DNA of 57,929 nt, from the NCBI GenBank assembly GCA_045046885.1, contig JASFYX010000006.1:1-57929 (forward strand), in the 5' to 3' direction. Source of the stretch: CG1-02-35-72 sp045046885. Its GTDB lineage: Bacteria; Bacteroidota; Bacteroidia; Flavobacteriales; Flavobacteriaceae. The notes beneath the pieces were generated by a model. It had not been told where the DNA came from. It did no database searches and worked only from the letters and a program-made list of their open reading frames with translations. Position numbers and translations under genes: made by a program. Of this stretch, positions 26,369 through 34,832 are shown in pieces. Within the stretch, counting starts at the first letter, position 1. Every line of letters begins with the position of its first letter.

Positions 26369-27163
26369 ATGCAATTTCAAGGTGTCTTAAAAAAAATGCT
26401 GACAGAAAATGGCACACCCATAAATTATTACCTCGATTTAGAAGATGATTTCATTAATTTAAATCAGCTTATCGATAAAAAAATCAGTATAAATTTTTTA
26501 AAATACCAATGTTTAAATTGTGGTAAAGACAAAAAAATATACCGCCAGGGTTATTGTTACGATTGCTTTTTTGATATGCCTCAAACGGGCGATTGGATTA
26601 TGCATCCCGAATTGAGCACAGCCCATTTAGACAAAGAAGACCGCGATCTAGAGTACGAAAAAGAGGTGCAATTAAAACCGCATATTGTGTATTTGGCCAA
26701 TTCTAGTAACGTCAAAGTGGGGGTTACTCGAAAAAGTCAAATCCCAACACGTTGGATAGATCAAGGCGCACACGAAGCACTGGTTTTTGTTGAAGTCCCC
26801 AACCGTTATTTGGCAGGGATAACCGAAGTGGCTTTAAAAGACCAAATTTCTGACAAAACAAATTGGCGTAAAATGTTGACAAATAATATTACTGATGTCG
26901 ATTTAAAAGCACAAAAAGAGCAGTTGTCAAAATATATTCCTGAAGAAGTAAAACCTTATTTTGGACTTGAAACTAACGCAGTTCATTTAAATTTTCCTGT
27001 GATAAAATATCCCGTTAAGGTTAAAAGTTTAAGTCTAGATAAAACGTCCCTATTTACTGGTATTTTAAAAGGTATAAAAGGGCAATATCTTATTTTTGAA
27101 GACGGTACGGTTTTTAATGTGCGTAGTTATGAAGGTTATGTGGTAAAATTTGATTTAAATTAA
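26369..27163 (+). CDS. DUF2797 zinc-ribbon protein
   Basis: A 264-residue cytoplasmic protein of the DUF2797 family. A zinc site formed by C48, C51, C63 and C66 (CLNCG and CYDC) is followed by HIVYLANSSNVKVGVTRKSQIPTRWIDQGA, the family's most conserved stretch, which resembles the fold of GIY-YIG-like nucleases without my being able to confirm catalytic residues. Role unknown. A TATCTTTA element at 26334-26341 (seven of eight matches to the -7 consensus) precedes the ATG. The gene converges on the LacI-type regulator, the two stops lying ten bases apart. Confidence 0.88.
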   Translation: MQFQGVLKKMLTENGTPINYYLDLEDDFINLNQLIDKKISINFLKYQCLNCGKDKKIYRQGYCYDCFFDMPQTGDWIMHPELSTAHLDKEDRDLEYEKEVQLKPHIVYLANSSNVKVGVTRKSQIPTRWIDQGAHEALVFVEVPNRYLAGITEVALKDQISDKTNWRKMLTNNITDVDLKAQKEQLSKYIPEEVKPYFGLETNAVHLNFPVIKYPVKVKSLSLDKTSLFTGILKGIKGQYLIFEDGTVFNVRSYEGYVVKFDLN

Positions 27164-27173
27164 TACTAAAATT

Positions 27174-28193
27174 TTAAGTAGAATTTCTTATAATCAAATT
27201 TGTGGGTAAAACAATTCTTTTTAATTCGAAGGATTCTTTTTTGTCTTTACTTTGTATCTCGTCTAACAACACATTAACTGCAATTTGTCCCATTTCAAAA
27301 TCGGGCTGCTTAACGGTAGACAGCGAGGGGGTTATAACAGAAGACATAAACCAATTACTAAAACCTATAACAGCTATCTGCTGCGGCACTTTTATATTTT
27401 GATCTTCAAAATACTTTAGGGCTCCAATAGCAATAGCATCAGTAATTGCAAATATGGCATCTACGTCATCGTGCTGTTCTAACATTTTTTTGGCATTATA
27501 AAAGCCGTCATTAAAATCGTCATTATTCGGGTTGACATAAACCAAATTAGAATCATACTCAATTTGGTGTGCTTTTAATGCCTTTTTATACCCCATTAAT
27601 CTATCGATAGAATTTTGAGGTGTTAAAAGGCCCCCAAAATGTGCAATACGTTTATACCCATTATCTAGTAAATAACTTACGGCTTCGTAAGCAGCTAACT
27701 TATCATCTATTATAACCTTTGAACAATTAAAATTCTTTAACACTTTATCAAACATAACAACCGGAATTCCTATATCGATAGCATTTTGCAGGTGGGTTAC
27801 CACATCTGTTTGATTAGAAACCGATATTAAGATACCATCTACCTGTTTTTGGATGAGTAAATTTATTTGTTTAACTTCTAGTTCAAAGCGTTCATCAGAT
27901 TGTAATAAAATAATTAAAAATCCATGTTTTTCGGCTTCAATAATCATTCCTTCAATAACTTTCGAAAAAAAATGATGTACAATCGTAGGGATAATTACAC
28001 CAAGAGTTTTTGTTTGATGAGTTCTTAAACTAGAAGCTATATTGTTAGGTGTATAATTGAGTTCTTTTGCTAATCTTAAAACTTTTTTACGTGTTTTCTC
28101 GCTAACATCATGATATCCCTTAAGTGCTTTTGAAATAGTACTTTTTGAAATTTTTAATTTTCTTGCCAAATCATTAATAGTGATTTTTTTCAT
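27174..28193 (-). CDS. LacI family transcriptional regulator
   Basis: A 339-residue regulator. The N-terminal helix-turn-helix (about 4-25, TINDLARKLKISKSTISKALKG) and hinge helix (NNIASSLRTHQT) are followed by a periplasmic-binding-protein-like sugar-sensing domain (about 60-335) with TLGVIIPTIVHHFFSKVIEGM and AIFAITDAIAIGALKYFED. It is the last gene of the ABC-transporter/GH130 operon, 42 bases after the ATPase gene. It most likely senses the imported sugar and controls this operon and the divergent GH65 gene (inference from position). The candidate operator sites are between 36123 and 36387. Confidence 0.93.
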   Translation of the reverse strand: MKKITINDLARKLKISKSTISKALKGYHDVSEKTRKKVLRLAKELNYTPNNIASSLRTHQTKTLGVIIPTIVHHFFSKVIEGMIIEAEKHGFLIILLQSDERFELEVKQINLLIQKQVDGILISVSNQTDVVTHLQNAIDIGIPVVMFDKVLKNFNCSKVIIDDKLAAYEAVSYLLDNGYKRIAHFGGLLTPQNSIDRLMGYKKALKAHQIEYDSNLVYVNPNNDDFNDGFYNAKKMLEQHDDVDAIFAITDAIAIGALKYFEDQNIKVPQQIAVIGFSNWFMSSVITPSLSTVKQPDFEMGQIAVNVLLDEIQSKDKKESFELKRIVLPTNLIIRNST

Positions 28194-28235
28194 ACTTCAA
28201 AGTTTAAGAAAAAAATTAAGGATAAAGTTAGTTGA

Positions 28236-29321
28236 TTAATTGACGCGTACCTCGGAAATTTTGTTAAAAAAATAAACTTTATTTAAATTTATATTTAAAT
28301 CAATCTTATCATTCAACGCATAAACTTTATCTGTCGAAATTTTACAAATTACCGGATTATCTAAACCAACAACTGTTAAATATTGTTCGGCGCCCAACAA
28401 TTCTAACCCATCTATTTTAGCTGAGAAATGTCCCATTTTAGAAAATTTTTCGATACCAACATCCTCCGGCCTAAACCCCAAAATAACTTCTTTATTGTTT
28501 TGATTTTCCACTTTAAAAGCCGTATTAAATTTTAATTTATTTTGTTCGTCAATAAATACCATATACTTTCCTTCTTTAACAAGCTTTCCGTTTACAAAAT
28601 TCATAGGAGGTGTTCCTATAAATCCTGCTACAAACTTATTTTTAGGATGGTTATACAAATTCATAGGCGTATCAAATTGCTCTAATTTTCCTTTATTTAA
28701 AACAGCGATTCTGTCGCCTAAGGTCATCGCTTCTACTTGGTCATGTGTTACATAAATAATAGTTGTTTTAAGTGATTTATGCAATTTTGCAATTTCAGTG
28801 CGCATTTGGCCACGTAATTTGGCGTCAAGATTTGATAATGGTTCGTCAAATAAAAACACTTTTGGTTTGCGTACTATTGCCCGACCAATAGCTACTCTTT
28901 GCCGTTGCCCTCCAGACATTTCTCCAGGGCGCTTTTTGAGCAATTCTTCTAACTCTAAAATTTTTGCAGCAGCCATGACACGCTCTTTTATTTCTTCTTT
29001 TTTAACGTGCTTTACTTTTAAACCAAAGGCCATATTATCATACACTGTCATATGTGGATACAAGGCATAATTCTGAAAAACCATTGCAATTTTGCGATTT
29101 TTAGGATGTAATTGGCTGACTTCATTGTTATCAATGTATAATTTTCCCGAACTAATATCTTCCAATCCGGCAATCATCCGTAAAGTAGTAGATTTACCAC
29201 AACCCGATGGCCCAACTAGAACAACAAATTCTTTATCTTTTACAGAAAGGCTAAGGTTTGTTACCGCCTTTACACCTTTTTCGTAGGTTTTTTCGATATT
29301 AATAAGTTTTACTTCGGCCAT
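28236..29321 (-). CDS. sugar ABC transporter ATP-binding protein, MalK/UgpC/MsmX type
   Basis: The ATPase of a CUT1-type importer, 361 residues. Walker A GPSGCGKST (37-45), signature MSGGQ (135-139), Walker B KVFLFDE (154-160) and the switch histidine in VTHDQVEAM are intact. The C-terminal third is a TOBE/OB-fold regulatory extension (GFRPEDVGIEKF) as in MalK. It is cytoplasmic and docks to the EAA loops of the two permeases encoded upstream. Placing the ATPase after the hydrolase genes rather than beside the permeases is unusual, but the whole series is on one strand with gaps of at most 42 bases. Confidence 0.94.
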   Translation of the reverse strand: MAEVKLINIEKTYEKGVKAVTNLSLSVKDKEFVVLVGPSGCGKSTTLRMIAGLEDISSGKLYIDNNEVSQLHPKNRKIAMVFQNYALYPHMTVYDNMAFGLKVKHVKKEEIKERVMAAAKILELEELLKKRPGEMSGGQRQRVAIGRAIVRKPKVFLFDEPLSNLDAKLRGQMRTEIAKLHKSLKTTIIYVTHDQVEAMTLGDRIAVLNKGKLEQFDTPMNLYNHPKNKFVAGFIGTPPMNFVNGKLVKEGKYMVFIDEQNKLKFNTAFKVENQNNKEVILGFRPEDVGIEKFSKMGHFSAKIDGLELLGAEQYLTVVGLDNPVICKISTDKVYALNDKIDLNINLNKVYFFNKISEVRVN

Positions 29322-29332
29322 AATTAATCATT

Positions 29333-30466
29333 TTAAAAAGTTCCTTTTAGGTTTTCTCTAATACTATATTGTGCAATTCCTGTTAAAGGGTCTTGTGGAT
29401 AACGATTGCACAGTGCTACCAAAATATCTTCGTGAGTAATTGCCACATTCATAACGGTATCATTACCTGCATAATAAATATAAATATCACCATTTTCTTT
29501 ACGGATAGCGCCACAGGTAAAAACTACATTGGGCACATGAACATAATCAGTATCGGCTACTTTACAATCAGCCTTTGATGGCATTAAAATAGGGATATTT
29601 GATATCTTTACTTTAGAAATATCTGTTAAATCATGTAATGCCACTCCCAAACAGTACGGGTTTCCATCCATAGTTCCTCTAACTCCATGAAAAATATTAA
29701 GCCAACCATACTTTGTTTTTATAGGGGTAGCTCCCGGCCCAATTTTATCTGCAAAAACACTTGGACCTCCACTTTGTTTTATAATTGGATTTTTAAGGTT
29801 TACCTTCCAATTATTCAACCGATAATCGTCTGTGTTTCCTAAACAAATTTGTTTAAAAATACCACCTGTATGATCATCTGTAGTATCATTCGGTCTAAAC
29901 AAAGCATAATATTTATTGTTTATTTTTTCTGGGAAAATAACCACATTTCGCATATCTGTTTCTAAAACCGATCCGTATCTTTTAAAGGTTTTAAAATCTT
30001 GGGTGATAGCCAACGACACACGAACACGATTCTGAATTTTATTGTGATACGCACTATAAGTTATGACGTAATCACTTCCTATTTTGGCAATACGTGCATC
30101 CTCTAATCCGCCCGATTCATTGTCAATAATTTCTTGTTTATGGACATTTTCTGCAAAGCTGTTATTTAAATCGCATGGCAACATGGCTACTTGTCTCTCA
30201 ACTTGCCAATTGGTTAAACCGTTTTTACTTTTGGCTATACCCAAAATTGACATGCCATTTCTTAAATGCGAACGGAACAACATTAAAACTTCATCGTTAA
30301 AGATTGTAATACCAGCATTGTGAACTGTTATTACCTTTAAGTGAGGCGCTTTCCAAACTTTATTGACATCATGACAAGTTACTATCGGGTTTTTATCAAA
30401 ACGATAGACCACATTTGATAAATTTAGAGCTATTTTTTTATTTTCTATAGTTATTGTTCTTTCCAA
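29333..30466 (-). CDS. GH130 beta-mannoside phosphorylase/hydrolase (short form)
   Basis: A 377-residue five-bladed beta-propeller enzyme of GH130. The family motif GGLEDARI (119-126) carries the catalytic aspartate D123. Other family markers are GPGATPIKTKYGWLNIFHGV, VALHDLTDISKV and the C-terminal VVFTCGAIRKENGDIYIYYAGND. There is no signal peptide, so it acts in the cytoplasm. This favours phosphorolysis of an imported beta-mannoside to mannose 1-phosphate over hydrolysis. The subgroup and linkage (beta-1,4-Glc/GlcNAc or beta-1,2-Man) cannot be fixed by eye. It lies two bases after the alpha/alpha-barrel lipoprotein gene. Confidence 0.88.
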   Translation of the reverse strand: MERTITIENKKIALNLSNVVYRFDKNPIVTCHDVNKVWKAPHLKVITVHNAGITIFNDEVLMLFRSHLRNGMSILGIAKSKNGLTNWQVERQVAMLPCDLNNSFAENVHKQEIIDNESGGLEDARIAKIGSDYVITYSAYHNKIQNRVRVSLAITQDFKTFKRYGSVLETDMRNVVIFPEKINNKYYALFRPNDTTDDHTGGIFKQICLGNTDDYRLNNWKVNLKNPIIKQSGGPSVFADKIGPGATPIKTKYGWLNIFHGVRGTMDGNPYCLGVALHDLTDISKVKISNIPILMPSKADCKVADTDYVHVPNVVFTCGAIRKENGDIYIYYAGNDTVMNVAITHEDILVALCNRYPQDPLTGIAQYSIRENLKGTF

Positions 30467-30468
30467 TT

Positions 30469-31704
30469 TTAATTTGTTTTTGTTATTGAATTTATGGCTA
30501 CAATACTCAGCAAAGCTTCAATAGTTGATTCGGCTCCCGAATTTTTATTGATTTGTGTATTTGATAAAATGCCATCGAAACAGCGGCCATTTTCTGAGTT
30601 ATACATTTTTGTTGAGGCCCTGTTATTGCCATTAAACCAGGATAGCCATTTTAAAGCGTTAGTCTTATATTTAGTTTCTCCTGTTTGTTTATAAGCTTCA
30701 ACATTGGCATAAATTATGGGTCTGATGCCATACGCTATTTGAGCAAATGCCTTCGAATTTATAACTTCAGTTTTGTTATTTCTCTTTCTGAATTTAATAC
30801 TAGAAAACATTTTATTTTGTCCTAAATACTCATAAAAATGGTCAATTTCAAAAAGAGCTGCATCTGTGTATTTTTCTTCATTTAATAAATTACCAACTTT
30901 AAGCAAAGCATAACTTTGCAAGTTTCCGTAAGCGTGCCATTGGTTTTCCCAACTTAAAAAAGCGCCTTTGGCCTTACCATTAGTTATTTGCATTTTCAAA
31001 ATACCATCTGCTAAAGGATGTATAAGTTTTAATATTTCTGGATTTTGTGTTCTTTGATAGTTCAGCGTTAAAGCTACTAACAAAATTGAGGTTTGGTCTG
31101 TAGCCGACTCAAAAGGTAAATTTGTAGGTACTTCTATACCTTGAACCGTTTTTAATCCAATCGGTAAATTTTTTAAATAGGGTTCTACATTTTGCACCAA
31201 TCTATCAAGAGTAATTTCCACTTTTTTAGCTAAAACTGTATCACCCTTTTTCAATTTTGGCAAAGCAGCTTCTAAAGCCCAGAAAGCACGCCAAGACCAC
31301 CAAGAAGGCTCGGCTACACTTGTTTTGTAAGTGGTATTAATGCTTAAATCGTCCCAAATAAAATTATTAAACCAGCCATTTTTATTTTGCATATACAATA
31401 AAAAAGAGGTCAATTTTTGAACTTTTTGTATTTGGTTTTTATCTTGTGAAACTAATATTAAAGCTCTAGCTGCATCATCAACACAAGCAAAACCTTCTTT
31501 GGGTTCTATATCAAAATTGTAATCTGGATAATTACTATAAATATGAATAAGCCCCCCTATTTCACCGTTTGGAAAAGTCACTTCTTTATACAAATAACCC
31601 AAATGAGCGTAATTAATTTTTGGAATAATTTGTAGCTCTTTTTGACATCCTGTAAAAGAAATCAGCACTAAAAAAAGGACAATATAAAGTCTTTTTACCT
31701 TCAT
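30469..31704 (-). CDS. putative alpha/alpha-barrel glycosidase-like lipoprotein
   Basis: A 411-residue lipoprotein (lipobox ISFTGC, Cys20) I cannot place in a numbered CAZy family. The mature protein is almost all helical, with the repeated small-aromatic pattern of an (alpha/alpha)6 barrel. Conserved-looking clusters are EGFACVDDAARALIL (near 70-85), NKNGWFNNFIWDD, PSWWSWRAFWALEAAL and, near the C-terminus, GRCFDGIL and NSGAESTIEALLSI. Similar domains, in my recollection, occur fused to or beside glycosyltransferases in GH130 clusters. It overlaps the upstream GH130 gene by four bases, so the two are translationally coupled. A periplasmic or outer-membrane glycoside hydrolase or lyase that prepares the ABC transporter's substrate is the most reasonable reading. 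Confidence 0.6.
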   Translation of the reverse strand: MKVKRLYIVLFLVLISFTGCQKELQIIPKINYAHLGYLYKEVTFPNGEIGGLIHIYSNYPDYNFDIEPKEGFACVDDAARALILVSQDKNQIQKVQKLTSFLLYMQNKNGWFNNFIWDDLSINTTYKTSVAEPSWWSWRAFWALEAALPKLKKGDTVLAKKVEITLDRLVQNVEPYLKNLPIGLKTVQGIEVPTNLPFESATDQTSILLVALTLNYQRTQNPEILKLIHPLADGILKMQITNGKAKGAFLSWENQWHAYGNLQSYALLKVGNLLNEEKYTDAALFEIDHFYEYLGQNKMFSSIKFRKRNNKTEVINSKAFAQIAYGIRPIIYANVEAYKQTGETKYKTNALKWLSWFNGNNRASTKMYNSENGRCFDGILSNTQINKNSGAESTIEALLSIVAINSITKTN

Positions 31705-33152
31705 TTTGTAGCAATCATTTCATCTAATAATTCGGTTAAAGAAAGATTGACAAAGCTCGAAGCCGAATCGGACATTGCATAAGGAATCACTAAACTATCA
31801 TTTTGCAATAATACGCCACAACTGTAAACCACATTGGGTACATAACCTTCGCGTTCAGATTCGTTTGGTTCTAATAGCGGTTTATTTAAAGTGGCTGTTA
31901 TTTTTTCAGGATTGTTCAAATCTAATAAAATGGCACTTATGACGTAGCGGCGCATGGGGCCAACAGCATGTGTTATGAGCAACCAACCTTTTGTTGTTTT
32001 GATAGGCGACCCACAATTCCCTTGTTGCAATAATCCCCAATCATATTTTGGCTTCATTATAACTTTATAAGTATCCCAATTAAACAAATCATCAGAATAC
32101 ATCATTGTTAAATCTTCGCCTCCCTGACGTGCTGTCATCACGTATTTTCCATTTACCTTTTCAGGGAAAAGTGCAAAACCTTTGTCACTAACCGCTTTGC
32201 CATACATAGTGCGCAATTTGAAATGGGTAAAATCTTTTGTGACAATTAATTGTGGACTTATTTTATGACCATTATAAGCGGTATAAGTGCCAATATATTC
32301 TGTACTACCATCATCATTTGTAAAAGCCACAAATCGCACATCTTCTATACCCATAGATTCACCTTTGGCATTTGGGAATATAACGCGTTCTGAAATGGGT
32401 GTGCTTTTATCAAAAACAACATCGTAATTGGTGTCAATTATTTCGAATAAAATATTTTGAGTGATTTTATCATATTTTTCGAACACCCCTTTTTGATTCA
32501 AATCGTCATAATCTTGTTGGACAAATGACTCAGGTAATTCATCAAAAATATCTTGATTAAATTTTTCGATTATTTGTGTGCGCTTTTTATAAACAGTTTT
32601 TAAGTATATTTTTTGACTAGCCTTTTCTGAATTTACAGCAAATTTTGGCGTGGCATCCGTTAAGGTTATCTGTCCATTTCTGTCTAAAACCCCACTCAAA
32701 AATGAAATAGAAGAAATATGACCTTCGCCCACAGATCGCAAACTAATAACAACTTGTGTTCCTTCTTTTTCTAACAGTTCATTAGGGTTAAAAGCTACCA
32801 TAGAAGGATTGAATAATGCCGCGGCTTCTATGGCATATTCTTTTGTAAAATAGGCGCCAATCAATAGTTTTTGAGTTTCGGTAATTTTAATATCTTTTGG
32901 AATAAGTCGCTTAACTTTATCGAAATGATTTTGAAAAGTTTGATTTAAGTTGCGATGTCTTTTGTCGAAATTTTCAAGAACCTCTTTATACATTTTTTCA
33001 ACTTGCTCATTCGATAATTCCAAAATACGATTCATCAAACCTTGAGTTCTATCGCTTGTGCTATACGTATCCATCCCTAAGCTATTGTATAATAAAATAA
33101 CGCGCTTAGGGTTTGCCTTTAAAATGGTTTTAGATCTATTTATGTGTATCAT
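31701..33152 (-). CDS. GH130 enzyme with extended N-terminus
   Basis: A 483-residue GH130 protein. The family motif GIEDVR (268-273) holds the catalytic aspartate D271. Other markers are YNGHKISPQLIVTKDFTHF, GNCGSPIKTTKGWLLITHAVG and PNVVYSCGVLLQNDSLVIPYAMSD. About 120 residues longer than its neighbour because of a helical N-terminal extension (about 35-125; KLLIGAYFTKEYAIEAAALFNPSMV) that belongs to a distinct GH130 subgroup. No signal peptide, therefore cytoplasmic. Having two different GH130 enzymes in one operon suggests successive steps on one oligomer, as known for long- and short-chain beta-1,2-mannoside phosphorylases in Thermoanaerobacter. Confidence 0.85.
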   Translation of the reverse strand: MIHINRSKTILKANPKRVILLYNSLGMDTYSTSDRTQGLMNRILELSNEQVEKMYKEVLENFDKRHRNLNQTFQNHFDKVKRLIPKDIKITETQKLLIGAYFTKEYAIEAAALFNPSMVAFNPNELLEKEGTQVVISLRSVGEGHISSISFLSGVLDRNGQITLTDATPKFAVNSEKASQKIYLKTVYKKRTQIIEKFNQDIFDELPESFVQQDYDDLNQKGVFEKYDKITQNILFEIIDTNYDVVFDKSTPISERVIFPNAKGESMGIEDVRFVAFTNDDGSTEYIGTYTAYNGHKISPQLIVTKDFTHFKLRTMYGKAVSDKGFALFPEKVNGKYVMTARQGGEDLTMMYSDDLFNWDTYKVIMKPKYDWGLLQQGNCGSPIKTTKGWLLITHAVGPMRRYVISAILLDLNNPEKITATLNKPLLEPNESEREGYVPNVVYSCGVLLQNDSLVIPYAMSDSASSFVNLSLTELLDEMIATK

Positions 33153-33158
33153 TTATTA

Positions 33159-33965
33159 TTATTTAATGCCAGAACTTGCCATACTCTGGATAAAGTATTT
33201 TTGAAAAAATATATAAGCTATTATTATAGGCAAAGCCAATAATACAGCCGAAGCTAATTTAACACCCAATTGATTATCGGCACGACCGCCCACCGAAAAT
33301 AAAGTCACCAATTGCGGCATCGTCATAAGGTGTTCATCTCTTATCACTATTAAAGGCCAAAGTACCTCGTTCCACGTTGACATAAAAGTTAATATGCCTA
33401 CTGTAACAATGGTTGGAATAATACTTGGAAACAGCACTTGGTAAATAATGCGCATATCGTTACAGCCATCAATGCGTGCGGCATCTATCAGGGCTTGTGG
33501 CATCGACATAAAAGCTTGACGGAATAATAAAATAGCAAAATTATTCACCACAAAAGGGATTATTAAGGCAGCATAATTATCTACCCAGCCCAAAGAAACC
33601 ATTGTAATATAATTAGGAATCAATGTTATTTGAAAGGGCAATGTCATTGTAAAAATAATGAGATAAAAAATGAGATTCCGTCCTACAAATCTGGTTTTCG
33701 CCAAAGCATAACCCACCATCGCGCTAAAAAATATCACACAAAAAGTGATAATACTCGATACGAAAATGCTATTCAATAAAGCGCGACCAATTGGGATTTT
33801 ACCAAACATACTTATATAATTATGCAAGGTAAAACGACTTGGTAAAAATGTTAAATTCCCAATTTCGGTTTCTGGGGAAATAGAGGCTACCAACATCCAG
33901 AAAAATGGATAAATAAACGCAATAGCAAAAACAATTAGAATGATATATATAAAAGCTTTTTTCAT
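33159..33965 (-). CDS. sugar ABC transporter permease, MalG/UgpE type
   Basis: A 268-residue inner-membrane permease of the CUT1 family with six predicted membrane helices. The EAA loop that binds the ATPase reads ALIDAARIDGCNDMRIIYQVLFP (about 160-182). Three bases separate it from the partner permease gene and six from the GH130 gene that follows. Confidence 0.93.
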   Translation of the reverse strand: MKKAFIYIILIVFAIAFIYPFFWMLVASISPETEIGNLTFLPSRFTLHNYISMFGKIPIGRALLNSIFVSSIITFCVIFFSAMVGYALAKTRFVGRNLIFYLIIFTMTLPFQITLIPNYITMVSLGWVDNYAALIIPFVVNNFAILLFRQAFMSMPQALIDAARIDGCNDMRIIYQVLFPSIIPTIVTVGILTFMSTWNEVLWPLIVIRDEHLMTMPQLVTLFSVGGRADNQLGVKLASAVLLALPIIIAYIFFQKYFIQSMASSGIK

Positions 33966-33968
33966 AAT

Positions 33969-34829
33969 TTATTGTTTTTCTATAAATCGTTTTTGTAAAA
34001 CCACTACCAACAAAATAAATACCGCAAAAGTGAAACCTAAAGTTGCTGCATAACCCATATGATAAAATTGAAAAGCCTGTTTATAGATATATAAAACCGA
34101 CGACAACGAACTATTAAGAGGGCCACCTCCCGTCATAACGTAAGGCTCAATAAATAATGAAAAACCACCTATTGTCGAAAAAATAACCACCATGAAAATG
34201 GTTGGGTTTATGGCTGGCAAAGTGATGTATCTAAATTTTTGCCAATCGGTTGCACCTTCTAAATCGGCTACTTCGTAATAATATTTGGGTATGGTTTGCA
34301 ATCCCACTAAAAATAACACAATATAAAGACCTACGTTTTTCCAAGTAGCCATAATGGCGATGGAAGGCATTGCCATTTTTTCGGTACTCAACCACCCAAT
34401 TCTATCTAAACCAATATCGGTTAAAAGTCGGTTGATAAGCCCGCTATTAAAACCGTACAATTGTTGCCACATAATAGTTACTACAACTCCAGAAACAATT
34501 ACTGGTAAGAAAAAAGAAGCGCGAAAAAAACTGCTGAATCTAATTTTTGAGTTTAATAAAACAGCAATTCCTAAAGAAAAAACAAGTTGTAACGGAATGT
34601 GAATCAGTAAAAAATAGAGCGTGTTGACCAATGATTTATAAAACATGCGGTCGTTGAGCATTTTTTCGTAATTGTATAAACCACTGTATTCCATTGGCGA
34701 AATAACATTCCATTTATGAAAAGTTAGATAAAACGAAAACAAAACAGGAAAAGCCACAAAAACCAAAAAGAATAGTACATATGGCGACACCAATAAATAA
34801 GATCCTATTTTAAATTTTCGTTTTGCCAT
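33969..34829 (-). CDS. sugar ABC transporter permease, MalF/UgpA type
   Basis: A 286-residue inner-membrane permease of the CUT1 family, with about six membrane helices starting at YLLVSPYVLFFLVFVAFPV (about 11-29). The EAA loop is VADLEGATDWQKFRYITLP (about 187-205). Together with the next gene it forms the membrane channel of the importer. It follows the binding-protein gene by three bases. Confidence 0.93.
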   Translation of the reverse strand: MAKRKFKIGSYLLVSPYVLFFLVFVAFPVLFSFYLTFHKWNVISPMEYSGLYNYEKMLNDRMFYKSLVNTLYFLLIHIPLQLVFSLGIAVLLNSKIRFSSFFRASFFLPVIVSGVVVTIMWQQLYGFNSGLINRLLTDIGLDRIGWLSTEKMAMPSIAIMATWKNVGLYIVLFLVGLQTIPKYYYEVADLEGATDWQKFRYITLPAINPTIFMVVIFSTIGGFSLFIEPYVMTGGGPLNSSLSSVLYIYKQAFQFYHMGYAATLGFTFAVFILLVVVLQKRFIEKQ

Positions 34830-34832
34830 CTT

